Source: Carnegiea gigantea (taxonomy: Eukaryota; Streptophyta; Magnoliopsida; Caryophyllales; Cactaceae). Taken from it: a DNA stretch of 64,000 nt. Shown one piece after another: positions 45,225-60,177 of this stretch. The stretch spans positions 193,501 through 257,500 of the forward strand of contig JAKOGI010001277.1 of the NCBI GenBank assembly GCA_029747015.1. Direction: 5' to 3'. Within the stretch, counting starts at the first letter, position 1. Each line of letters begins with the position of its first letter. The notes beneath the pieces were generated by a model that was not told the origin of the DNA, ran no database searches, and was given only the letters and a program-made list of their open reading frames with translations. Position numbers and translations under genes: made by a program.

Positions 45225-45420
45225 GATGAGCATGAGGTGAGTTCGGGGCGGGTTGAGCCATACTAGCATCTATACTCATTTTCAAAAATAATACTCATAC
45301 TTGTGCCTATATCCATTAGATTTTGAATGGTTATACCCATACCCATATCCATCGGGTTTTTAGTATTTACAGATTTTATTTGGGTACATATAAAGTGCTC
45401 ATATTCTACCCATATTTGTA
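45225..45420. repeat. ACCCATACCCATATCC-type dispersed repeat
   Basis: Starts TAGGGATGAGCA and holds ATACCCATACCCATATCC and GGGTTTTTAGTATTTACAG; related to 42895-43015 in inverse orientation. Confidence 0.45.
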
Positions 45421-45716
45421 TAAACTCTATATTTGATTAGCAATTTTAAGCATTGCTATTAAAATTTATGTCCATATAAACTCACAGAAGATAAAATTAT
45501 CAAAAAAATTTAATTTTTTATTTCTACATAAATAAACATTATACAACTAGAGCATCATCCGAAACCCAAGCATCCAATTGTACTACATGAGTCGAGTATG
45601 GAGGGCTCCAAATCACCAAAAGAGCTTGTCTCTAGAGATTGGTGACAACCTTAGACCTTGGCAATACGCTACTATTGCCTTTCAGGTTGGGCCTGAACAT
45701 CTTTCATTATGTGTTG

Positions 45717-46121
45717 TGTTAGGACTGGTTAAAAATTGAATGAATGCAACAAATAAATCACAAAGATAATATAAACGAGTAATAACAAATCACACCGGAA
45801 TTTACGTGGAAAATTCAATGTGGGAAAAACCACGGACGACGATGAGTCACAAATCTACTATAGAGAAGAGAAGTATAGGATCGATCTTAGAACGATACGT
45901 TGTAACAAGAAGATCGATTAGAGATAACAAAACCCTCTATAACGCTCTCTCACAAATCTAGGAAAGTGGAACTGAATACTCGAATGGTATTTTCCATTAG
46001 TGTGTTGAGAAGGTTGGAGGCGTGTTCTTTATAAAGGGGTAGGATAAGCGAGAAACCCTAACCACCATAGCTAAATAGCCACCGTTCACCATGAGCCGTG
46101 GAGTGTAAATTGGGCCAAAAC
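45717..46121 (-). repeat. Copia 3' LTR
   Basis: Aligns with 50225-50646 up to GGGCCAAAAC; the end next to the interior differs from the 5' LTR, so the right edge is approximate. Confidence 0.75.
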
Positions 46122-46215
46122 CTACCTTGGACCAATTTTTACCAACTCTGGGACAACCACATCATCTAAAGGACCCCAAAAGGTTGTGCCCCGCAGGGCG
46201 GACCCAAAGGGTGGA

Positions 46216-49200
46216 TCAAAGGTACTGATTGCCAACTAAGTCCAGATAATGCTGGAGCTTATCAATAGGAAGTGGCTTGGTGAGCATGTTCACAGGATTA
46301 TCTGTTGTATGTATCTTCTTCACAATAATGTCTCCTGCAGCAATAGTATCTCTGATATAGTGGTACTTGATGCTAATATACTTGGTTTTGGAGTGATAGG
46401 CATCATTTTTGGTGAGATGAATAGCACTTTGACTATCTGAGAACACCGTAGTGACACCTTGTGAAGCACCAAGCTTTGTAAGCAGACCTTTCAACCAAGT
46501 AGCTTCCTTCACTCCCTCAGTTGCAACAATGTATTCTACTTCAGTAGTAGACAGAGCTGTAATAGGCTGTAGGGATGCTTTTCAGGAGATAGTACCGGCG
46601 CATAGAGAAGCTATAACCTGAGGTAGAGCATCTGCAATCATGATCTCCATCATAATCAGAGTCAACGAACCCTGCAACGTCATAAGTTGCAGTTTTAGAC
46701 TTGTCAAATAGTAGGCACCTGTCAAGGGAACCTTTCACATAGCGAAGAATTCATTTTACTGCTTCTTAATGATCCTTACCAGGATTATGCATATAACGAC
46801 TCACCACGTTAACTGCATAGGCTAAGTCAAGCCTAGTATAGACCATTGCATATATGAGGCTCCCTACTGCACTAGAATATGGGACATAAGACATCTTCTC
46901 TATTTTCACTTCAAATGCTGGACAGGACTCGGCTGATAATTTAAAGTGAGCAGCTAGAGGAGTGTTAACTGGTTTGTAGCTACTAATATTGAACCTATCA
47001 AGAACCCTCTCTAGGTATTTTCTCTGAGATAGGTAGAGCTTACCGGCTTTTCTATCTCTGTGTGTCTCTATGCCAAGTATCTTCTAAGCTGCCCCTAGAT
47101 CCTTCATCTCAAACTCATTGCTAAGTTGAGATTTCAATCTGCTGATCAAGGACTTATCCTTGGATATAATGAGCATGTCATCAACATACAGTAATAGATA
47201 AATGAAGGGATCACCAAGTTGTTGAAAATATACACAGTTGTCATAGTAACAATGTGTATAGCCTTGTCTTATCATAAAAGTATCGAACCTTTTATACCAT
47301 TGCCATGGTGCCTGCTTTAGGCCATATAGAGACTTCTTCAAATGACAGACATGGTTTTCCTTTTTAGGAACTATGAAACCCTCAAGTTGTCTTATTTATA
47401 TCTCTTCCTCCAACTCTCCATAGAGGAATGTATTTTTTACATCAAATTGCTCTAATTCTAGATCAAATAAAGCAACAAATGCAAGCAACACTTTAATGGA
47501 GGTATGAAATACTATAGGAGATGATACTTTATTGAAGTCAATACCTTCCTTCTGATTGCAGCCTCAAACAACCAGCCGTGCTTTTAATCTTGCATTTTCA
47601 ACCTTGGGAATGCCTTCTTTCCTTTTGTAGATCCATTTGGCCACCAGGGCACGACAACCCTTGGGAAGTTTACACAACTTCCAAGTCTCATTCTTGTATA
47701 GACTCTCCATTTCTTCTTACATCACCAAGAGCCAGTTGGAAGAGTTAGGATAGGAGATGGCTTTAGAGTAAGTAGCAGGTTCAATAACTTCAAGTATCTC
47801 CTGTGCAACGGCTAAGGCATATACTATTAGACCATCTTCATCGTCAGCGGAATAACTTGGAGGCTTCCTGATCATCCTGCATGACATATTACAAGCAATG
47901 GAGTAACTATCTGAAGTCTGGTGATTCTTAGAACTAGGACTGTTATGGATACCGGGGTTGATTTCTTCAATATGGTCCTCATTGCTGGAATGAGGAACAT
48001 TATCTCCACCTTGAGGGGGATATGAAGGAACCTCTAGCTCCACCTTCTCACAATCATCCTGTAGATCACCTGTAGGGAGAGCAGACTCTTGTCTAGGGAA
48101 AAACATAACAATCTCATCAAAGGTAATATCTCGACTTTGGATGACCTTTTTGGAGTTAGGACACCAAAGCCAATACCTCTTAAATTCAAATGCATAGCCT
48201 AGAAACATGCATTTAGTAGCCCTGAGTGCTAGAGTCCAATTGTTGACATGTGCAAAAATTGAATAACCAAAAACTTGCAAAACAGAGTAGTCAACAGGAT
48301 TACTTGACAAGACTTCTTCTGGAATTTTAAAATGAATGGAGGATTGTGGACACCAGTTCACCAGTAGCAAGCAGTGAAAATAGTCTCTGCCCAAGAATCT
48401 CTACGATGCCACATATTAGCCTTGGAGAGCATACATCAAGTTCTCTCTAGTAGAGTCCTATTGATGCATTCTGCAACCCCATTCTGCTAAGGTTTCCCAA
48501 CTAAGGTCTTGTGTTTGGTGATGCCTTGGGTGGCGCAGAATTCATTGAACTCTAGCTCACAGAACTCACGACTATTGTCAGTCCTGAGCTTCTTTATCTT
48601 CTTCCTAATCTGATTTTCAACAAGTGCTTTAAATTTCTTGAACATAGGAAATGCCCTTTTTTTGCCTGAAGACATAAACTCAGACTTTTCTAGAGAAGTC
48701 ATCTACAAAGGTCAGCATATAACGTTTTTCCCAAAAGAAGGAACTCTAAAAGGACTCCACAAATTAGAATAAATATAATCAAGGGTACCTTTAATAGGGT
48801 GTGTGGCAGTAGAAAAGCTAACCTTTTTTTGTTTTTCAAACACACAATGATCACAGAAAACAAGCTTACCCATACCTTTGCTGTCTAGTAGACCTTGCTT
48901 GCTGAGAATCGTCATTCCCTTCTCGGTTATATGGCCCTAGCGAGCATGCCACGAGTAAGGTCCTCTTCGGATGAGTAGTAGTGATTATGGCAGAACCAGT
49001 CACGGTAGATCCTTGGCGAATGTAGAGACTCCCACGTTTTTCTCCTTTCATAAGAACCAGAGCACCTTTGGAGGCTTTCGAAACTCCATCTTTGGCTGAA
49101 TACTTGCACCCGTTAGATTCAAGAGTGCCAAGGGAGATAAGATTGCGCTTCAGGTCAAGAATGTGACAGGCATAGAAAGAGTTCTTACCATACTGCCATG

Positions 49201-50199
49201 AGTTCTGATTCGAACGGTGCTGATGCCAGCCACATTACGTTGAGCGTCATTGCCCATGAGGATGACACCTGAATCTAGTGACTCATATGTTGAAAACTAG
49301 TCCCTGTGGGGACACATATGATAGGTGCAGCCAGAATCTAGAGCCCACTCTGTAGCACCTCTGTTGTCTGTAGTAGTGACGAGTAGAACTTCACCATCTA
49401 ACCTTGAATCAGCAATTACAACTTTTGTGGAATGATTGTTGTCTTTCTCCTTCTTATTCTTGAGTTTGTAGCATTCAACGATTAGACGCCCTGGTTTTCT
49501 GCAGTAATTGCAGAATTTGCTGGATTTACATCCCTTTGACTTTGATCTGAATTTTCACCTACTTGTGCCCTCCTTTTCAGAGGATCTTCTTTGTACCGAC
49601 AAACCTTCAGCTTTGTTATCAGAGCACACTTCAAGATCAAACTTTTCTTTGGATAATAAGTTAGCCTTAACATCCTTGAAAGATAAAGTTTCATTGTTAT
49701 TGTATAACAGGATTTCTTTGAAGTGCCTATAGGAAGGAGGCAATGAAACTACCAGCAGTATGACTTTATCCCCATCCTTAATTTTTACTTCCAAAGTATC
49801 CAGGTCAATGATAGTGGAATTAAAATCGTCTAAATATTTTTGGATAGGAGAACCTTCAGTCATAGAGAAGGTATACAACAATTCGTTCAGATGAATCTTG
49901 TTTGCCAGACTCTTTGTCATGTACAAGATTTCTAGTTGAAGCCAAAGATCTGACATAGTAGTTTTATCCAGGACTTCACAGAGAACATTAGTTGCCTGAC
50001 ATAGTTGAATCATTGAAAGAGCTTTTTCATCAAGCTCTTCCCACTGTTCGTCTGTCATGGATTTAGCTTTATGCTTTCCGCCAGCTAGAGCCTTCTTTAA
50101 GCCCTGTTGAGTAAGAAATGCCATCATCTGAACCTTCCAAATGTTGAAACTAATCTTCCCGTCGAACTTTGGAATATCGAACTTTGTGACGGTTGCCAT
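46216..50199 (-). pseudogene. Copia Gag-Pol polyprotein remnant, copy 1
   Basis: Starts MATVTKFDIPKFDGK at 50199. Gag (49555-50199) has the Tork-type W...KALSMIQLCQATNVLCEV and LANKIHLNELLYTFSMTEGS blocks. The nucleocapsid knuckle (about 49482-49520) reads CNYCRKPGRLIVEC, with Arg in place of the conserved His. Protease has the LDSGCTYHM active site (about 49305-49350). The integrase zinc/core region (48487-48915) keeps CDHCVFEKQKK and RTDNSREF, but the first catalytic Asp region reads YIYSNLW (Asp to Asn). RT (47084-47341) keeps SLYGLKQAPWQWYKRFD and YVDD. RNase H is at 46216-46738 ([12 protein letters not shown]). Many stops separate the pieces. Inactive. Confidence 0.85.
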
Positions 50200-50210
50200 T
50201 CAACAACCTT

Positions 50211-50222
50211 GCTCTGATATCA
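50211..50222 (-). other. Copia primer-binding site (initiator tRNA-Met)
   Basis: Minus strand TGATATCAGAGC, one mismatch to the usual TGGTATCAGAGC, 2 nt from the LTR. Repeated at 54329-54340. Confidence 0.8.
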
Positions 50223-50224
50223 CT

Positions 50225-50646
50225 TGTTAGGATCGGTTAAAAATTGAATGAATTGAACAAATAAATAACAAAGACAATATAAACAAGTAATAACAAATCA
50301 CATCGGAATTTATATGGAAAATCCAATGTAGGAAAAATCACGAACGATGATGAGTCACAAATCCACTATAGAGAAGAGGAGTACATGATTGATCTTAGAA
50401 CGGTTTGTTCTAACAGAAAGATCAATTAGAGATTACAAAACTCTCTATAATGCTTTCTCACAAATCTAGAAAAGTGAAACTGAATACTCGAATGATATTT
50501 TCTATTGGTGTGTTGAGAAGGTTGGAGGCATGCCCTTTATAAAGGGGCAAGATGAGCGAGAAACCCGCGAGAAACCCTAACCGCCACAGCTAAATAGCCG
50601 CCGTCTACTACGGGCCGTGGAGTGTAAATTGGGCCAAAACCCAACA
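50225..50646 (-). repeat. Copia 5' LTR, unit 1
   Basis: 422 bp, TGTTAGGATCGG...AAAACCCAACA. It contains a directly repeated GCGAGAAACCC not duplicated in the 3' LTR. Confidence 0.88.
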
Positions 50647-50928
50647 AGCTGTCTCCATAAGCTATTGATCACCTCCTTGAAAATTAAAATGAAGGTTGGA
50701 ACCTCCTCAAAACAATCTCCAATAGCCCAACATGTTCCAAACCTTGTGACTTTGGTTCCATTCAAACAACGCGTGCTGTATGGATCCAGCCTCTATGCTA
50801 CAAACCAGGAAAGATCATCCTTCCTAATGTGTCTCTTCTTAAATCCCCCACTGACACCAAATATGCCTGAGCTAGCACGCCAAGGAACGTGGAAGAGCTT
50901 CAGCAGAACTTCAGGATCCCAAAGAGTT
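50647..50928. other. Former flank of the copia element, within the duplication
   Basis: 282 bp beyond the 5' LTR, duplicated at 54765-55046. Open frames exist on both strands (50617-50943 plus, 50577-50765 minus), but no family is recognised. Confidence 0.5.
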
Positions 50929-53900
50929 AACTGCATAGGCTAAGTCAAGCCTAGTATAGACCATTGCATATATGAGGCTCCCTACTGCACTAGAATATGG
51001 GACATAAGACATCTTCTCTATTTTCACTTCAAATGCTGGACAGGACTCGGCTGATAATTTAAAGTGAGCAGCTAGAGGAGTGTTAACTGGTTTGTAGCTA
51101 CTAATATTGAACCTATCAAGAACCCTCTCTAGGTATTTTCTCTGAGATAGGTAGAGCTTACCGGCTTTTCTATCTCTGTGTGTCTCTATGCCAAGTATCT
51201 TCTAAGCTGCCCCTAGATCCTTCATCTCAAACTCATTGCTAAGTTGAGATTTCAATCTGCTGATCAAGGATTTATCCTTGGATATAATGAGCATGTCATC
51301 AACATACAGTAATAGATAAATGAAGGGATCACCAAGTTGTTGAAAATATACACAGTTGTCATAGTAACAATGTGTATAGCCTTGTCTTATCATAAAAGTA
51401 TCGAACCTTTTATACCATTGCCATGGTGCCTGCTTTAGGCCATATAGAGACTTCTTCAAATGACAGACATGGTTTTCCTTTTTAGGAACTATGAAACCCT
51501 CAAGTTGTCTTATTTATATCTCTTCCTCCAACTCTCCATAGAGGAATGTATTTTTTACATCAAATTGCTCTAATTCTAGATCAAATAAAGCAACAAATGC
51601 AAGCAACACTTTAATGGAGGTATGACATACTATAGGAGATGATACTTTATTGAAGTCAATACCTTCCTTCTGATTGCAGCCTCAAACAACCAGCCGTGCT
51701 TTTAATCTTGCATTTTCAACCTTGGGAATGCCTTCTTTCCTTTTGTAGATCCATTTGGCCACCAGGGCACGACAACCCTTGGGAAGTTTACACAACTTCC
51801 AAGTCTCATTCTTGTATAGACTCTCCATTTCTTCTTACATCACCAAGAGCCAGTTGGAAGAGTTAGGATAGGAGATGGCTTTAGAGTAAGTAGCAGGTTC
51901 AATAACTTCAAGTATCTCCTGTGCAACGGCTAAGGCATATACTATTAGACCATCTTCATCGTCAGCGGAATAACTTGGAGGCTTCCTGATCATCCTGCAT
52001 GACATATTACAAGCAATGGAGTAACTATCTGAAGTCTGGTGATTCTTAGAACTAGGACTGTTATGGATACCGGGGTTGATTTCTTCAATATGGTCCTCAT
52101 TGCTGGAATGAGGAACATTATCTCCACCTTGAGGGGGATATGAAGGAACCTCTAGCTCCACCTTCTCACAATCATCCTGTAGATCACCTGTAGGGAGAGC
52201 AGACTCTTGTCTAGGGAAAAACATAACAATCTCATCAAAGGTAATATCTCGACTTTGGATGACCTTTTTGGAGTTAGGACACCAAAGCCAATACCTCTTA
52301 AATTCAAATGCATAGCCTAGAAACATGCATTTAGTAGCCCTGAGTGCTAGAGTCCAATTGTTGACATGTGCAAAAATTGAATAACCAAAAACTTGCAAAA
52401 CAGAGTAGTCAACAGGATTACTTGACAAGACTTCTTCTGGAATTTTAAAATGAATGGAGGATTGTGGACACCAGTTCACCAGTAGCAAGCAGTGAAAATA
52501 GTCTCTGCCCAAGAATCTCTACGATGCCACATATTAGCCTTGGAGAGCATACATCAAGTTCTCTCTAGTAGAGTCCTATTGATGCATTCTGCAACCCCAT
52601 TCTGCTAAGGTTTCCCAACTAAGGTCTTGTGTTTGGTGATGCCTTGGGTGGCGCAGAATTCATTGAACTCTAGCTCACAGAACTCACGACTATTGTCAGT
52701 CCTGAGCTTCTTTATCTTCTTCCTAATCTGATTTTCAACAAGTGCTTTAAATTTCTTGAACATAGGAAATGCCCTTTTTTTGCCTGAAGACATAAACTCA
52801 GACTTTTCTAGAGAAGTCATCTACAAAGGTCAGCATATAACGTTTTTCCCAAAAGAAGGAACTCTAAAAGGACTCCACAAATTAGAATAAATATAATCAA
52901 GGGTACCTTTAATAGGGTGTGTGGCAGTAGAAAAGCTAACCTTTTTTTGTTTTTCAAACACACAATGATCACAGAAAACAAGCTTACCCATACCTTTGCT
53001 GTCTAGTAGACCTTGCTTGCTGAGAATCGTCATTCCCTTCTCGGTTATATGGCCCTAGCGAGCATGCCACGAGTAAGGTCCTCTTCGGATGAGTAGTAGT
53101 GATTATGGCAGAACCAGTCACGGTAGATCCTTGGCGAATGTAGAGACTCCCACGTTTTTCTCCTTTCATAAGAACCAGAGCACCTTTGGAGGCTTTCGAA
53201 ACTCCATCTTTGGCTGAATACTTGCACCCGTTAGATTCAAGAGTGCCAAGGGAGATAAGATTGCGCTTCAGGTCAAGAATGTGACAGGCATAGAAAGAGT
53301 TCTTACCATACTGCCATGAGTTCTGATTCGAACGGTGCTGATGCCAGCCACATTACGTTGAGCGTCATTGCCCATGAGGATGACACCTGAATCTAGTGAC
53401 TCATATGTTGAAAACTAGTCCCTGTGGGGACACATATGATAGGTGCAGCCAGAATCTAGAGCCCACTCTGTAGCACCTCTGTTGTCTGTAGTAGTGACGA
53501 GTAGAACTTCACCATCTAACCTTGAATCAGCAATTACAACTTTTGTGGAATGATTGTTGTCTTTCTCCTTCTTATTCTTGAGTTTGTAGCATTCAACGAT
53601 TAGACGCCCTGGTTTTCTGCAGTAATTGCAGAATTTGCTGGATTTACATCCCTTTGACTTTGATCTGAATTTTCACCTACTTGTGCCCTCCTTTTCAGAG
53701 GATCTTCTTTGTACCGACAAACCTTCAGCTTTGTTATCAGAGCACACTTCAAGATCAAACTTTTCTTTGGATAATAAGTTAGCCTTAACATCCTTGAAAG
53801 ATAAAGTTTCATTGTTATTGTATAACAGGATTTCTTTGAAGTGCCTATAGGAAGGAGGCAATGAAACTACCAGCAGTATGACTTTATCCCCATCCTTAAT

Positions 53901-54317
53901 TTTTACTTCCAAAGTATCCAGGTCAATGATAGTGGAATTAAAATCGTCTAAATATTTTTGGATAGGAGAACCTTCAGTCATAGAGAAGGTATACAACAAT
54001 TCGTTCAGATGAATCTTGTTTGCCAGACTCTTTGTCATGTACAAGATTTCTAGTTGAAGCCAAAGATCTGACATAGTAGTTTTATCCAGGACTTCACAGA
54101 GAACATTAGTTGCCTGACATAGTTGAATCATTGAAAGAGCTTTTTCATCAAGCTCTTCCCACTGTTCGTCTGTCATGGATTTAGCTTTATGCTTTCCGCC
54201 AGCTAGAGCCTTCTTTAAGCCCTGTTGAGTAAGAAATGCCATCATCTGAACCTTCCAAATGTTGAAACTAATCTTCCCGTCGAACTTTGGAATATCGAAC
54301 TTTGTGACGGTTGCCAT
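50929..54317 (-). pseudogene. Copia Gag-Pol remnant, copy 2 (3'-truncated)
   Basis: Same stops and substitutions as copy 1, including the CCRC knuckle and the Asp to Asn change in integrase, which shows that decay came before duplication. RT with YVDD is at 51202-51459; the RNase H end is absent because the duplication begins inside pol. Confidence 0.85.
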
Positions 54318-54342
54318 TCAACAACCTTGCTCTGATATCACT

Positions 54343-54764
54343 TGTTAGGATCGGTTAAAAATTGAATGAATTGAACAAATAAATAACAAAGACAATATAA
54401 ACAAGTAATAACAAATCACATCGGAATTTATATGGAAAATCCAATGTAGGAAAAATCACGAACGATGATGAGTCACAAATCCACTATAGAGAAGAGGAGT
54501 ACATGATTGATCTTAGAACGGTTTGTTCTAACAGAAAGATCAATTAGAGATTACAAAACTCTCTATAATGCTTTCTCACAAATCTAGAAAAGTGAAACTG
54601 AATACTCGAATGATATTTTCTATTGGTGTGTTGAGAAGGTTGGAGGCATGCCCTTTATAAAGGGGCAAGATGAGCGAGAAACCCGCGAGAAACCCTAACC
54701 GCCACAGCTAAATAGCCGCCGTCTACTACGGGCCGTGGAGTGTAAATTGGGCCAAAACCCAACA
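54343..54764 (-). repeat. Copia 5' LTR, unit 2
   Basis: Reads identical to 50225-50646. Confidence 0.9.
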
Positions 54765-55059
54765 AGCTGTCTCCATAAGCTATTGATCACCTCCTTGAAA
54801 ATTAAAATGAAGGTTGGAACCTCCTCAAAACAATCTCCAATAGCCCAACATGTTCCAAACCTTGTGACTTTGGTTCCATTCAAACAACGCGTGCTGTATG
54901 GATCCAGCCTCTATGCTACAAACCAGGAAAGATCATCCTTCCTAATGTGTCTCTTCTTAAATCCCCCACTGACACCAAATATGCCTGAGCTAGCACGCCA
55001 AGGAACGTGGAAGAGCTTCAGCAGAACTTCAGGATCCCAAAGAGTTCTCCACCCATGGG

Positions 55060-55990
55060 CAGTTCTATGAGTAAGTCAGGGGTGTACCTGGACACCCCTA
55101 GTGCAAAAAACCTCTTTAGAACCCTTATAAGGCCCAATGTTTTCCCTTACTAAGAACACAATTGGATACCCCTATAAAAATATTTGGATGTATCATAATG
55201 AGAGCCTAAAAAACAAGTAGCCCATTTACATTATTTTATTGAAAACTGACAAGCTATCCTAATTTTTTTAATGTCAAATTTAACTTTTATGCGGTAAAAG
55301 GGGGTCTCCCTCTCTCTCTTTTGCATGCTAGTAGAGAAGTCAAAATTCCTTCTTGTCTCTCACACTTATCATTAGATCTTATTGCTTTGTCATGTCTCAA
55401 CAAACACCTACATCAAATATTCCAACAATTCATCAATGCAAATGTAATAATATTATGAAAAATTTATGTATTCCAAAGTCCAAAGTAAATGACAAAATAG
55501 TTTATATTGTCTAGACTATGTATTGGATACCAACTCTATATCTTAGAAGAGGAGGGGAAAAAAGGGATTGTTATATGAGATATTTTAATATAAGTAATAT
55601 ATTATCACTAATTTACGTACTAGCTATTCTTGTTAATTTTGTACCATCTAAATTTGACAAATGATTCACTAACATCTTCTTTGTTTATGCCCAATTTTTA
55701 GGTTTGTGCAGTTACTAAAATTGTTATAGATCCATGCTATATTTGACTTAATTATATATAACAACATATATAAGGCATGTATGCAATTTTATTACATCTC
55801 ACTATACTTATTCTAATTACTAAATCCTTTTAATCATACTTTATAATTTTATAGCACTTGTTAAGCCTTATTCAATTTGTATATATAACAATAATAACGG
55901 TGCATTGTTGCCAAAAAGGTGGACATTTAGTGTATTGTATTAGTTTTAATAGATGGACACCCCTGATCAAATGTTCTAGATCCGCCACTC
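55060..55990. repeat. Possible non-autonomous DNA transposon remnant
   Basis: The left end carries TCAGGGGTGTACCTGGACACCCCT and the right end GGACACCCCTGATCAAATG then CTAGATCCGCCACT. This looks like the ends of short plant elements with TAGGGGTG/AGTGGCGGATC-type termini. The body is AT-rich with no coding sequence. Confidence 0.35.
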
Positions 55991-57339
55991 TATCCACCAT
56001 CTATCATGCTTGCCTATTATGATGCTTGTCTTGGTAGTTCTGGGTCACTTTGAATGAGGGAGCAAGTAGGCTAAAACATGATCACAGATTTAACAAGCAT
56101 GCATGAACGACTTTGTAAAAGTAAGGCAGTAAGTAGGTCAAGACATGGTCAGGTTTAACAAGTGTACATAAATGGCCTGTATGGCAAAGCGACCAATTAA
56201 ACACTCGTTAAGGTAAATTGAACTAAATTTCAGCGAGCAACCCTGGAATGTCGTCACGCTCATGCCTGCCTACTACACACATATACAACTGCGATACAAT
56301 TACTGTGATATGTAATAGACCAAGTTCTCAATAGGTGCTGGGTATAGCAGGACATTTGAGAATGTCGTATTTTCAACTTTTTCTAGTTTTTATTATTTTA
56401 GTCTTAATATCTGGTGATACTAGTTTTCGTATGATATGCCAGGTTGAAATCTCAGTATCTAGTGATGGCAATTTGAACAACAATAATTACTAATGTTGAT
56501 TGTGTTGATGTAGTGTATCAAAACTCAAACGGTACATAGGCAACCTTAGTTTTGCAAGGGAAGCGAAAAGGTTGGTATCGAGAAGCTCTTACAGTGAGCC
56601 ACCGGTTCCGCAATTACTGCGGTTATTTGGTTTATCAATGAGTACTCACATAGCCGCAAGCCCTTAGCTCTATAACCTGTTTTCAGGAGAAGTCAGGCTT
56701 TGATTTGTATTCTTTTACAAATTTGCCTGTTTCGTAGTATGATGCTCTTCATATATGATGATATCTGAGTGTTATCAGGATTGCGGCTAGTAGTATAGGA
56801 CAGTTCCACGTCAGTAGGATAATACAAGGAAGGAGCAAAGCAGCGAGGTCATTTATCTTTCTGGGATGTTATTTGCCGAAACCGTAAAAACCTTCTTCTT
56901 CGCCCCCCCCCCCCCCCCCCAAACCGAATAAAAGACTTTCGTTATTATCGCAATTGAAATCAAACGCTTATAAATCAGGATGGTAAAACTTGAATTAAAT
57001 TAAAATAAAAATAGCGAAAAAGTATCATATCATTACATGAAAGCCTAAACTCCACAGTAGTTGAGTTCCTCCGCAAAGCTGATTCAAAAGACTCTAAATA
57101 TTGAGCCTAGAATCTTATTACCCAGTTCATATTCTATCGCTCGTGCCTCCTTGTGCCAACGGAGGAAGCAATAGTAACATCTTGCTCCAGTATGGTTTTA
57201 CAGTTGTCAATAATCCAGCCATTGCATCAAATTACTCAATTATGTTTGTATCTTCGTTGGATTAAACATAATTGGCAACCTAGGATCGATACAATTTTAA
57301 ATTGCTGAATTTTTAGCTTGTTTATCCTCTATAATCGCT
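55991..57339. other. Intergenic DNA downstream of the transporter gene
   Basis: 56065-56180 contains two diverged copies of an about 75-bp unit (AAGTAGG...TTTAACAAG). 56903-56920 is a run of 18 C. No gene is seen. Confidence 0.45.

Positions 57340-60177
<2,838 letters not shown>

Larger units (their letters stand above)
45717..50646 (-). mobile_element. Ty1/copia retrotransposon, Tork-like, decayed (copy 1)
   Basis: LTRs TGTTAGGA...CCAACA at about 45717-46121 (3') and 50225-50646 (5'), PBS for initiator tRNA-Met, and a gag-protease-integrase-RT-RNase H order on the minus strand. Gag and pol resemble the Tork lineage. The two LTRs differ at many positions, so the insertion is old. Most of the element lies in the 4118-bp tandem duplication. 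Confidence 0.88.
46811..50928. repeat. 4118-bp tandem duplication, unit 1
   Basis: Repeats head to tail as 50929-55046 with almost complete identity; two differences seen by eye (47154 C against 51272 T; about 47507 A against 51625 C). It begins inside the copia pol (AACTGCATAGG) and ends 282 bp beyond the 5' LTR (AAAGAGTT). A GTT is shared at both breakpoints. Confidence 0.93.
50929..55046. repeat. 4118-bp tandem duplication, unit 2
   Basis: Second unit: copia from mid-pol through gag, PBS, 5' LTR (54343-54764) and the 282-bp flank (54765-55046), offset 4118 from unit 1. It lacks the 3' LTR and RNase H, which are outside the duplicated segment. The sequence after 55046 (CTCCACCC) is the original single-copy flank. 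Confidence 0.93.

Noticed and set aside
46811..55046. Two independent copia insertions
   Set aside because: The second unit includes the 282-bp flank and shares all decay, so it is a segmental duplication.
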